Shown here one piece after another: positions 1 to 6,640 of a stretch of 40,866 nucleotides of DNA. Each line of letters begins with the position of its first letter. Positions within the stretch are counted from its first letter, which is position 1. Position numbers and translations under genes: made by a program. Below the pieces are notes generated by a model that had not been told where the DNA came from, ran no database searches, and was given only the letters and a program-made list of their open reading frames with translations. The stretch spans positions 1 through 40,866 of the forward strand of contig JAUWPE010000008.1 in the NCBI GenBank assembly GCA_030611765.1, in the 5' to 3' direction. This DNA comes from Candidatus Cloacimonadota bacterium. GTDB taxonomy: Bacteria; Cloacimonadota; Cloacimonadia; JGIOTU-2.

Positions 1-324
1 AGCTGATTCCATTAAATCAAGGATTGAAACTCCAGAACGGATATTCCATGCTCGTCTGTCTCGCTTGTTTGTTTAGCTGATTCCATTAAATCAAGGATTG
101 AAACTATATAAGAGTATTATTAATAATATATTAATATATAAGTTTGTTTAGCTGATTCCATTAAATCAAGGATTGAAACTCGAGATAAGAGACGTAGAAG
201 AGAGTAAGCTCAGATAGTTTGTTTAGCTGATTCCATTAAATCAAGGATTGAAACTATGGATATGATGATTGGAAAGAAAGTGCATGGGTAGTTTGTTTAG
301 CTGATTCCATTAAATCAAGGATTG
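1..324 (+). CRISPR. CRISPR array, leader-distal end, 5 repeats and 4 spacers
   Basis: Five copies of a 39-nt repeat are visible: 1-31 (cut by the window edge), 67-105, 142-180, 217-255 and 291-324. They begin GTTTGTTTAGCTGATTCC and end AAGGATTGAAACT. The spacers are 35-36 nt (32-66, 106-141, 181-216, 256-290) and unrelated to each other. The ATTGAAAC end is typical of the 5' handle of type I/III crRNAs, so transcription is probably left to right with the leader outside the window. The last repeat stops after AAGGATTG and lacks AAACT, which fits the leader-distal end. No cas gene is in the window, so the subtype cannot be assigned. Spacer 106-141 is almost pure A/T and partly self-complementary. 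Confidence 0.97.
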
Positions 325-340
325 TCCCGACAGGTCGGGA
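325..340. repeat. Palindromic element abutting the truncated CRISPR repeat
   Basis: TCCCGACAGGTCGGGA is an inverted repeat with 7-bp arms and a 2-nt centre. It starts at the base where the last CRISPR repeat loses its AAACT end. A second small hairpin (CGAG-CAAG-CTCG) follows at about 348-359. The GC-rich composition contrasts with the AT-rich surroundings and resembles the small dispersed palindromes elsewhere in this window. Confidence 0.7.
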
Positions 341-533
341 TGCTTCCGAGCAAGCTCGTCGGCAAAAAACGCATGCATCAAATATCCATTTTGTGTTAGG
401 AAATGAATTATTACAACATGAAGGCGATGATGCGTATCATCACCTTCAATGGGATTATTATGAAAATAGAGGAAAATCTGGTTCCATTAAATATGACAAC
501 TATGCTTTTCCGTTTTCCGTTCTTCATGCTTGA
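327..533 (+). pseudogene. Relic of an unrecognised coding sequence (C-terminal fragment)
   Basis: One frame stays open for 69 codons from 327 to the TGA at 531-533. From about 369 it reads like genuine protein (ASNIHFVLGNELLQHEGDD ... YDNYAFPFSVLHA), with balanced composition and many aromatic residues. There is no in-frame ATG, and the 5' part runs through the palindromic element and back into the CRISPR repeat. The simplest reading is the 3' end of a gene whose front was lost when the element and the array end were joined. I do not recognise the family. It could also be a chance open frame. Confidence 0.35.
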
Positions 534-558
534 AATTTAACAAATATTCCATTCTTTA

Positions 559-564
559 TTGACA
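559..564 (+). promoter_or_regulatory. Putative -35 element of the DUF4342 gene
   Basis: A perfect TTGACA lies 59 nt before the ATG at 618. The same hexamer occurs at similar distances before several other genes here. The 17-nt-spaced position downstream is A-rich and not a good TATAAT match, so the -10 is unassigned. Confidence 0.45.
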
Positions 565-617
565 TAACAATGAAAAAAACGAAGAAAAAGTAAATTAATC
601 CTTTATAAGGAGTAAAC

Positions 618-893
618 ATGGATAAGAAAAAAATGGATGAATTCAAAGTTAAAGGAGAAGAACTTCTTAAAAAAGTCAAAGAGATCATTCATGAAGGCAA
701 TATCCGCAAGATCATCATCAAAAATGACAGCGGTAAAACCTATCTTGAGATCCCTGTGACGATCGGTGTGGTCGGCGTGGTGCTCGCACCTGTATGGGCA
801 GCCATCGGCGCACTCGCAGCTCTCGCGTCCCAATTTACAATTCAGGTTATCAAGAAGGAAGTCAAAGAAAAACCATCTGCAAAAAAAGAATAA
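618..893 (+). CDS. DUF4342 domain protein
   Basis: A 91-aa protein preceded by a strong ribosome-binding site (AAGGAG, 7 nt before the ATG). Residues 1-35 are highly charged and probably helical (KGEELLKKVKEIIHEGNIRK). A strand-like stretch IIIKNDSGKTYLEIPVTIG follows, then a hydrophobic segment at about 50-72 (VGVVLAPVWAAIGALAALA), and a lysine-rich tail. This order matches DUF4342, a small bacterial family of unknown function with one hydrophobic segment that probably contacts the membrane. It is monocistronic, with its own TTGACA upstream and a hairpin just after the stop. The minus-strand ORF 603-833 is a shadow. Confidence 0.85.
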   Translation: MDKKKMDEFKVKGEELLKKVKEIIHEGNIRKIIIKNDSGKTYLEIPVTIGVVGVVLAPVWAAIGALAALASQFTIQVIKKEVKEKPSAKKE

Positions 894-912
894 TTTATAA
901 TACTATGCACGA

Positions 913-939
913 AAAGGGTTCATGAAAATGGAGCCCTTT
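913..939 (+). terminator. Hairpin after the DUF4342 gene
   Basis: AAAGGGTTC and GAGCCCTTT form a 9-bp stem with one U-G pair around a 9-nt loop, 20 nt after the stop codon. No long T-run follows, so it may act weakly as a terminator or protect the 3' end of the transcript. Confidence 0.5.
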
Positions 940-1036
940 AGCTTATCTTAACAGAATTTTAAAACAGTATTAGCGAATGGAGCTGAACTAAATTAAGATA
1001 CAAGATTAAATAAAACATCAATATAGGAGAATAACA

Positions 1037-1480
1037 ATGTATCTATATCAGCACACGCAAAGAAGTAAAATGCTTTTCTACACAATCATTGTAGTGCTGT
1101 TGTTCATGTTGTTCTTGATGTTCAGATTCGGATTCAACTGGATTAATGTTGTTGTTTTTATTTCAATGGTTGTAGCTTTGTATCTTTTTAATTCTCTTAC
1201 TGTAAGAGTAAGTTCAGATAAAATATCAGCCGCTTTCGGATCAGGTCTCATTCATAAAACAATTACTTTTACTAGAATTAAATCAGCTGAGAAAGTTAGA
1301 AATAAATGGTTTTACGGATTTGGCATACGTCTCATTCCGGGCGGGCAAATGTATAATGTTGCAGGACTCGATGCTGTAGAGCTTAAACTTACTAACGGCA
1401 AAATTTTCCGCATTGGAACGGATGAGCCGGACAAACTGCTTGAAGCTATTTCATCAAATATTGAGAAATCTATGAATTAA
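1037..1480 (+). CDS. Membrane protein with bacterial PH-like domain
   Basis: A 147-aa protein with a clear ribosome-binding site (AGGAG, 8 nt before the ATG). Two closely spaced hydrophobic segments at about 12-31 and 34-52 form a membrane hairpin. The remaining ~95 residues look like a small beta-rich PH-like domain: TVRVSSDKISAAFGSG, then the pattern IRLIPGGQMYNVAGLDAVEL, then GKIFRIGTDEPDKLLEAI. That TPGG..YNVxGxDAVEL / FRIGTDEP pattern is familiar from small bacterial PH-like membrane proteins of unknown role. The stop is followed by repeat-filled intergenic DNA, so it is probably monocistronic. Confidence 0.7.
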   Translation: MYLYQHTQRSKMLFYTIIVVLLFMLFLMFRFGFNWINVVVFISMVVALYLFNSLTVRVSSDKISAAFGSGLIHKTITFTRIKSAEKVRNKWFYGFGIRLIPGGQMYNVAGLDAVELKLTNGKIFRIGTDEPDKLLEAISSNIEKSMN

Positions 1481-1494
1481 ATGGGATGAAATGT

Positions 1495-1860
1495 ATAGAA
1501 CGCAGCCCCGCACAGATTAAACTGATTTTCGCAGAATAAATATTATATTTTTTTAACCAACCATCTTCGCTACGTTTCAGTCTTAACTCCGTTATGCCCA
1601 GACAAGACGCCGTGGCAGACAGAGAACACCCGTCTTCATTTCATTACGCCGAGGCAGGCAGAGAGCACAGAGGAATTTCCACTTGAGGTAAGGTAATTCC
1701 CATAAAGAGCGATGTCATTCCCGAAATCCATCGGGAATCCAGTATTATTTGACAGCCAACACACCTCCCGGCTAAAGCCGTACTCCTCTTGATAGAGGAG
1801 AATTAATAATAAATCCCCTCTAAAAAGAGGGGTGATTCCGAAGGAATCGGGGTGTGTTTA
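1495..1860. repeat. Mosaic of short dispersed repeats between genes
   Basis: This stretch holds no gene. In order it contains a copy of the ACGCAGATT...CTGATT repeat (about 1500-1535), modules with TTCGCTACG and CCGTCTTCATTTCATTACGC (1562-1668), an AGAGAACAC / AGAGGAATTTCCACTTG repeat (1621-1690), a GTCATTCCC...GGGAATCCAGT repeat (1712-1744), and two hairpins: CCCCTCT-aaaa-AGAGGGG (1815-1832) and GATTCCGAAGGAATC (1834-1848). Blocks 1669-1747 and 11654-11735 share the same order of elements and are two copies of one composite repeat. The copy here carries an extra ~39-nt module at 1630-1668. Confidence 0.75.
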
Positions 1861-1927
1861 TTTAGTATAACATTAACAACCATTAAGAAAGTTTACTTCG
1901 TAAACCTTTCGCAAGGTTCCCAAAAAA

Positions 1928-1973
1928 TTGACAAACAAATTTCCTTTCCTAATAAATAGACCGACGGTCGGTC
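1928..1973 (+). promoter_or_regulatory. Promoter and operator of the TetR operon
   Basis: TTGACA at 1928-1933 is followed after 16 nt by TAATAA (1950-1955), a plausible sigma-70-type promoter. Directly downstream, 1959-1973 reads GACCGAC-G-GTCGGTC, a perfect 7+1+7 inverted repeat closely resembling operators of many TetR-family regulators. Its position at the likely transcription start, 20 bp before the regulator's ATG, indicates autorepression and control of the whole operon. The ORF track begins its TetR frame on the TTG of this -35 box, which cannot be the true start. Confidence 0.82.
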
Positions 1974-1993
1974 GAAAAAATAAAAGGATATAT

Positions 1994-2680
1994 ATGGCAA
2001 GAATCGTTAAGAAACATGACATCAGAAAAAATGAAATTCTGGATGTGGCACAGAACTTGTTCTACTCAGAAGGATTTGATAAAACTTCGATCAATCAGAT
2101 CATTGATCAGATGGGTATTGCTAAAGGAACGATATATCATTATTTTAAATCAAAACTTGAATTACTTGAGGTAGTGGTTGAGCGTTTTATCACGCAGATC
2201 GCAGAATCGATCCAGCCAATATTGCAGCAGGAAAATTTGAATGCAATTGAGAAATTGAATACATGTTTTCGGCAAATAGGGCAGATAAAATTTGAAAAAA
2301 AGGAGTTCATGTTTGAGCTTCTGAAAATAATGAACAGAGATGAAAATATAATCATGCGTCATAAAATGATCACCAGAAGTATTGATCTGCTGGCTCCAAT
2401 CATTGCTGAGATCATAAAACAGGGAAATACTGAAGGATTGTGTAATACTGAATATCCGCTGGAATCTGCACAGTACATTCTGGCAATATCGAGCTATCTG
2501 AACTCTAAACTCTCACGAATAATCATAGAAATTCACGAGAAAAAACAAGATATTTCAGTTCTCGTTGATAATTATACAGCTTATGAAAGAGCAATAGAAC
2601 GGATCATCGGTGCTGCAAAAAACTCAATATTACTTGCAGACCAAACTTTGATCGAGCAATTTTTTTCCGAGGAGGAATAA
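1994..2680 (+). CDS. TetR/AcrR-family transcriptional regulator
   Basis: A 228-aa protein if started at the ATG at 1994, which has AAAGGA 6-7 nt upstream. The track's start at 1928 would place promoter and operator inside the gene. Residues ~10-56 form the classical TetR DNA-binding domain (ILDVAQNLFYSEGFDKTSI, then QMGIAKGTIYHYFKSK as the helix-turn-helix). The rest is a helical ligand-binding/dimer domain with no residues that reveal a ligand. The stop overlaps the next start (TAATG), so it is translationally coupled to the transporter genes. It probably represses its own operon through the operator at 1959-1973 and is relieved by a substrate or an envelope-stress ligand; that last point is inference. 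Confidence 0.93.
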   Translation: MARIVKKHDIRKNEILDVAQNLFYSEGFDKTSINQIIDQMGIAKGTIYHYFKSKLELLEVVVERFITQIAESIQPILQQENLNAIEKLNTCFRQIGQIKFEKKEFMFELLKIMNRDENIIMRHKMITRSIDLLAPIIAEIIKQGNTEGLCNTEYPLESAQYILAISSYLNSKLSRIIIEIHEKKQDISVLVDNYTAYERAIERIIGAAKNSILLADQTLIEQFFSEEE

Positions 2681-3384
2681 TGCCTTTACTTGAACTCATA
2701 AATGTGAAGAAAGATTACATGAAAGGTGAGACGGTTATCCCCGCTTTAAGAGGGGTTGATCTTCTTATTGAGAAAGGGGACTTCCTCTCCATTGTCGGAC
2801 CTTCCGGCAGCGGTAAGTCCACCCTTCTTAATATTATCGGATGTATCGATACTCCCACAGAAGGTAGCGTGCTTTATGACGGAACTGATCTTTCCGAACT
2901 GAATGATAAGGAAAAAACACGATACAGGAAAGAAAATATCTCATTCATATTTCAATCCTTTAATCTTATTCCAGTGTTGACAGCTCGTGAAAATGTCGAA
3001 TTGCCCCTCATCATTGAAAAGAAATTCAATAAAGAAGAAATTCATGATAAGGTAAGCAATATCATTGAAATAGTTGGGCTCGAAGATATGGCAGACAGAT
3101 TTCCCCGAGAGCTTTCCGGTGGTCAGGAGCAGCGCGTGGCAATTGCCCGGGCACTGGTGAAAAATCCTCTGGTCGTTCTCGCTGATGAACCAACTGCAAA
3201 TCTCGATTCCGAAATGTCTGAAGATATTATTTCAGTTATGCAGAAAATGAACGAGGAAATTCATACTACATTTATTTTCTCAACTCACGACCCACTTGTT
3301 CAGAAACATGCAGAACGTGTGATAATCCTCCGAGATGGTCTGATCGCTTCAGATGAAAGGAAGAACCATGGGCACGCTGATTAA
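2680..3384 (+). CDS. ABC transporter ATPase, LolD/MacB-type
   Basis: A 234-aa ATP-binding subunit, a typical length for LolD/MacB/FtsE-like ATPases. Walker A GPSGSGKST is at residues ~40-48, the Q-loop is in FIFQSFNLIPVLTARENV, the signature LSGGQEQR is at ~145-152, and Walker B VVLADEPTANLD is at ~165-176, followed by the H-loop THD. The signature has Glu where most relatives have Gln (LSGGQQQR). It should pair with the two FtsX-like permeases downstream to form a MacB/LolCDE-type transporter, which drives mechanical transmission or lipoprotein extraction at the inner membrane rather than classical pumping across it. It overlaps the TetR stop by 1 nt and the first permease by 17 nt. Confidence 0.95.
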   Translation: MPLLELINVKKDYMKGETVIPALRGVDLLIEKGDFLSIVGPSGSGKSTLLNIIGCIDTPTEGSVLYDGTDLSELNDKEKTRYRKENISFIFQSFNLIPVLTARENVELPLIIEKKFNKEEIHDKVSNIIEIVGLEDMADRFPRELSGGQEQRVAIARALVKNPLVVLADEPTANLDSEMSEDIISVMQKMNEEIHTTFIFSTHDPLVQKHAERVIILRDGLIASDERKNHGHAD

Positions 3385-4618
3385 GATCGCATGGCGGAAT
3401 GTTCGTAGACATAAACGCCGAACCTTTCTCTCTGCACTGGTCATCGCTGTGGGGCTTGCAATGTTCATTCTGATGAATTCGATCATGACCGGTATGGATC
3501 GAGCGAATATTGATAATCTTGTTGAATTGAGTACTTCATCAATAAGAATTTCTACAAAGGAATATGCTGAGGACATCGAGTCATTACCTCTTAAATACGG
3601 ATTACAGAATGTGCAGGAACTCACTATGTTTATTCAGCAGCAGGAGTATGTTGCAGGTGCAACTCCGAGAACACAATTCCTGGGGCAGCTTTCCAACTGG
3701 GAAGAAACCATGCCGGTGATAGGACAAGTAGTTGATGCAAAAACAGATGTGATCGTTTTTGCTTTAATGAACTATCTTGAAGGAAATTATTTCTCTGATG
3801 AAGGTGAGAATGAGATCATTCTTGGTAAAGGACTGGCAGAACAAATGGGTGTGCAGACGGGAGATTATATTACACTTTATGCACTCACAAGATATGAAAG
3901 CAGGAATGCTGACGAATTTCATATTGTGGGACTGCTGAATACAACCGATCCAAATATCAATTTGAATACCATTCTGATCACATACGAAACTGCTGACAGT
4001 TTTCTCGATCTCGAAGGACTTGTGACAGAACTCTATGTGGCAATGGAACGGAGAGTGAGTTACAACTTGTTTGTGAAAGATGTGCAGCAGCTCCAAACAA
4101 AACTCCAAAGCCGTTTTCCGGAACTTCAAATAGATAGCTTTCTTAAAATAGCTAGTGGCTTTCTGAAACTTACCGAACAAAAGAAAGCATTCGGGATGAT
4201 ATTCATGCTAATAATCCTCGCAATTGCAGCAGTCGGGATCTTTAACTCGGTTTTGATGAGTGTGTATGAGCGCATTCGGGAGATCGGTGTGCTGAGAGCT
4301 CAGGGCATGAAAAGGGGAGAGATCATTACCCTCTTTCTTTGGGAAGGTGGTTTCATCGGTATTTTGGGGAGCATACTTGGCTTGATCATCGGATGTGGAG
4401 CGAATATTTATTTTGTACTTGTGGGAATTCCCCTTGATAAGTTTTCCGGATTAGAAACATCAGGTTTACCATTTTTGGGCAGGATGTACGGTGAGTGGAA
4501 TATTGGCGCTATCATTTTCGTGTTTCTATTTGGGATCATTGTCGCTGTTGCAGCAAGTTACCTGCCATCGAGAATGGCTTCAAAAATGGAAGTTACAAAA
4601 GCAATACGCTACGTGTAG
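3368..4618 (+). CDS. FtsX-like ABC permease, first of two
   Basis: A 416-aa inner-membrane permease. The ATG at 3368 has AGGAAG 5 nt upstream, a better start than the track's 3353. The N-terminus IAWRNVRRHKRRTFLSALVIAVG is the hallmark of the MacB/LolC family: a basic stretch, then TM1. A large periplasmic region of ~230 residues follows (MacB periplasmic-core-like). Three more TM segments form the FtsX domain, at roughly 275-300 (FMLIILAIAAVGIFNSVLM), 320-345 and 375-400, with the conserved cytoplasmic loop ERIREIGVLRAQGM. It ends PSRMASKMEVTKAIRYV, as in LolC/E. It probably forms a heterodimer with the next gene. Confidence 0.93.
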   Translation: MGTLIKIAWRNVRRHKRRTFLSALVIAVGLAMFILMNSIMTGMDRANIDNLVELSTSSIRISTKEYAEDIESLPLKYGLQNVQELTMFIQQQEYVAGATPRTQFLGQLSNWEETMPVIGQVVDAKTDVIVFALMNYLEGNYFSDEGENEIILGKGLAEQMGVQTGDYITLYALTRYESRNADEFHIVGLLNTTDPNINLNTILITYETADSFLDLEGLVTELYVAMERRVSYNLFVKDVQQLQTKLQSRFPELQIDSFLKIASGFLKLTEQKKAFGMIFMLIILAIAAVGIFNSVLMSVYERIREIGVLRAQGMKRGEIITLFLWEGGFIGILGSILGLIIGCGANIYFVLVGIPLDKFSGLETSGLPFLGRMYGEWNIGAIIFVFLFGIIVAVAASYLPSRMASKMEVTKAIRYV

Positions 4619-4627
4619 GGAGGGACA

Positions 4628-5866
4628 ATGTCATTTATACAAAAATTCGCTTTCAGAAATGTCGGTCGTAATAAACGCCGTTCTATTCTCGCAGTAATTT
4701 CCGTAACGCTATCCATTATGCTTATTGTTTTTTTACAGGGATTCGTCGGGGGATTCCTTGATAATCTCGTTCATAATTACACAAAAAATGAGACGGGTCA
4801 TATCAGAATTGCTACGAACCAGTTCGAAGAAAAAGCAAAGTTCAATCCTGTAACTGAGAATATAAAAGATCCTGATAGGATATTGCAAACCATCTCGCAG
4901 AATGAAGAAATAAATAAAAATATACGCATAATGACCAAGCGTATAGTGTTTGGAGTACTTCTCAGCCACGATGGAAACAACAAAGCAGCACTTGCCTATG
5001 CCGGTGATCCCAAGAAAGAAAAAGAGCTTCTGATGCTCAACAACTCGATACTTCCCGGCGGACGATATATCGAAAATGAAAATGAAACTATTATCGGAAA
5101 ACAGTTAGCTGAAGATCTCAATTATGAACTCGGAGATGAGATCAATGTGCTCACACAAGGCAGTGATTATGCACTTCATCTTAAGAAATTCAAAATTGTG
5201 GGGCTCTTTGAAACAGGCTTGGGTATGTACGATGAAAAACTGTTTCAAATACCTTTGATCAGTGCTCAGGAACTGCTCAGAATGCCGGGAGAAACCCAAC
5301 AGATCATTATAATGTTGAATAATTATCATGATTCTGATATGGTTGCAGAGCAGATAGATAATTTGCTGATGGATAACGAAATTGCAGTCTCCCCATGGTC
5401 AAAGATCGGCACATATTATTTCTATGTAGAAATGGCAGCACAGATCTATGGCTGGTACTATATTGTGATCGCTTTTCTCGGTGCCTTCATTATTGCTAAT
5501 ATAATGATGATGGTCGTTCTGGAGCGCAGAAAAGAGATCGGTATTATAAAATCTTTGGGATTTTCAAACAAACAGGTCTTATCTATGTTTGTATTTGAAG
5601 GAATGATCCTGGGATTTATAGGAAGCATAATCGGGTCGCTAATTGGTGTCGGGATCGTAACTATTCTACATTATCACGGTTTGGACTTTTCAAAAATGCT
5701 AAGCTCGATAGATATGCCTTTGAGTAGTATTGTGTATTTCAGACTCAATGTGCTGAACATTGTCACTGCGATCCTACTGGGAACTGTGGTCTCGACTGTC
5801 ATTTCATTCATTCCATCGCGCAGAGCCGAAAAGATGAAGATCGTGGATTCATTAAAAAGTGTATAA
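4628..5866 (+). CDS. FtsX-like ABC permease, second of two
   Basis: A 412-aa protein starting 9 nt after the previous stop, with GGGAGGGA just before the ATG. Its layout is the same as its neighbour: FAFRNVGRNKRRSILAVISVTLSI at the N-terminus, a ~220-residue periplasmic domain, then three TM segments (YYIVIAFLGAFIIANIMMMV and two more) with the loop ERRKEIGIIKSLGFSNKQVL and the ending SRRAEKMKIVDSLKSV. The two permeases are clearly related but divergent, as expected for a LolC/LolE-like heterodimer rather than a recent duplication. A MacB-type complex would usually have its ATPase fused, whereas here it is separate (LolD-like). Confidence 0.93.
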   Translation: MSFIQKFAFRNVGRNKRRSILAVISVTLSIMLIVFLQGFVGGFLDNLVHNYTKNETGHIRIATNQFEEKAKFNPVTENIKDPDRILQTISQNEEINKNIRIMTKRIVFGVLLSHDGNNKAALAYAGDPKKEKELLMLNNSILPGGRYIENENETIIGKQLAEDLNYELGDEINVLTQGSDYALHLKKFKIVGLFETGLGMYDEKLFQIPLISAQELLRMPGETQQIIIMLNNYHDSDMVAEQIDNLLMDNEIAVSPWSKIGTYYFYVEMAAQIYGWYYIVIAFLGAFIIANIMMMVVLERRKEIGIIKSLGFSNKQVLSMFVFEGMILGFIGSIIGSLIGVGIVTILHYHGLDFSKMLSSIDMPLSSIVYFRLNVLNIVTAILLGTVVSTVISFIPSRRAEKMKIVDSLKSV

Positions 5867-5884
5867 ATTATTATGGGAGTTTAA

Positions 5885-6631
5885 ATGAAAAGATTAATTA
5901 TTTTTACTATTTTGTGTCTGTTCTCTATTACACTTAATGCACAGGAAGAGAATATCACCGGAGAAGAAATTCTCAGGAAAATTGATGAGAACGAGTATTA
6001 TGACACGATTGAATATACAGGGCAAATGATCATTCATATTGATGATCAAATCCGAACAAAACAGCTTACTTCACAGGCAAGAAGTGAAGGACATAAAGCG
6101 CTGGTAGAATTTACAAATCCCGAAGATTACGGCACAAAATATCTTCTGATCGATGATGAGCTCTGGATATATTTCCCGATAGAGGAAGAAGTGGTGAAGA
6201 TCTCGGGGCACATGCTGAAAGAAGGAATGATGGGCAGCGACTTTTCCTATGAGGATGCACTTGAATCAAGTAAAATATCAGAGAAATATAATGTTGAAGT
6301 TGCAGCCCAGGACACGATCCAAAACCATCCATGCTGGGTTCTGGTACTTAATGCCAAAGTTAAAGATGTGCCCTATTATACCAGAAAATTGTGGGTTGAT
6401 AAAGAGCATTTCTTCACGTGGAAAGAGGAGATGTATGCAAAATCGGGAAGGCTGCTTAAGGAGATGAACGTGCTCGAGATCAAACAGTTTGGTGATAGGT
6501 TTTTCCCGGTGAAATCTGAAATGGTTAATCAGTTGAGGAAGAACAGCAAGACGGTTTTTATAATGGATGATATTGTCTTTGATGTCGATCTTCCTGATGA
6601 TATTTTCAGCTTGAGAAACCTTCAGCATTAG
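5885..6631 (+). CDS. Periplasmic outer-membrane lipoprotein-sorting (LolA-like) protein
   Basis: A 248-aa protein with a signal peptide (MKRLIIFTILCLFSITLNA, probable cleavage before QEEN). GGGAG lies 6 nt before the ATG. The mature part has the LolA/LolB-like pattern: ...YTGQMIIHIDDQIRTKQLTSQARSEG...ALVEFTNPEDYGTKYLLIDDELWIYFP, then KEGMMGSDFSYED and later RKLWVDKEHFFTWKEEMY. This is the bacterial outer membrane lipoprotein-sorting family, commonly encoded beside FtsX-like permeases. It is predicted to be a half-open beta-barrel that carries lipid or lipoprotein across the periplasm. Its place between the permeases and an outer-membrane barrel supports a trans-envelope pathway; the cargo is unknown. 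Confidence 0.88.
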   Translation: MKRLIIFTILCLFSITLNAQEENITGEEILRKIDENEYYDTIEYTGQMIIHIDDQIRTKQLTSQARSEGHKALVEFTNPEDYGTKYLLIDDELWIYFPIEEEVVKISGHMLKEGMMGSDFSYEDALESSKISEKYNVEVAAQDTIQNHPCWVLVLNAKVKDVPYYTRKLWVDKEHFFTWKEEMYAKSGRLLKEMNVLEIKQFGDRFFPVKSEMVNQLRKNSKTVFIMDDIVFDVDLPDDIFSLRNLQH

Positions 6632-6640
6632 AGACAAAAC

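Noticed and set aside
1-600. cas genes or a leader beside the CRISPR array
   Set aside because: The repeat orientation puts the leader to the left of the window; nothing on the right side codes for a recognisable Cas protein.
1928-1993. N-terminal extension of the TetR gene in the ORF track
   Set aside because: It starts at a TTG inside a TTGACA box and runs through the operator; the ATG at 1994 has a ribosome-binding site and begins the conserved domain soon after.
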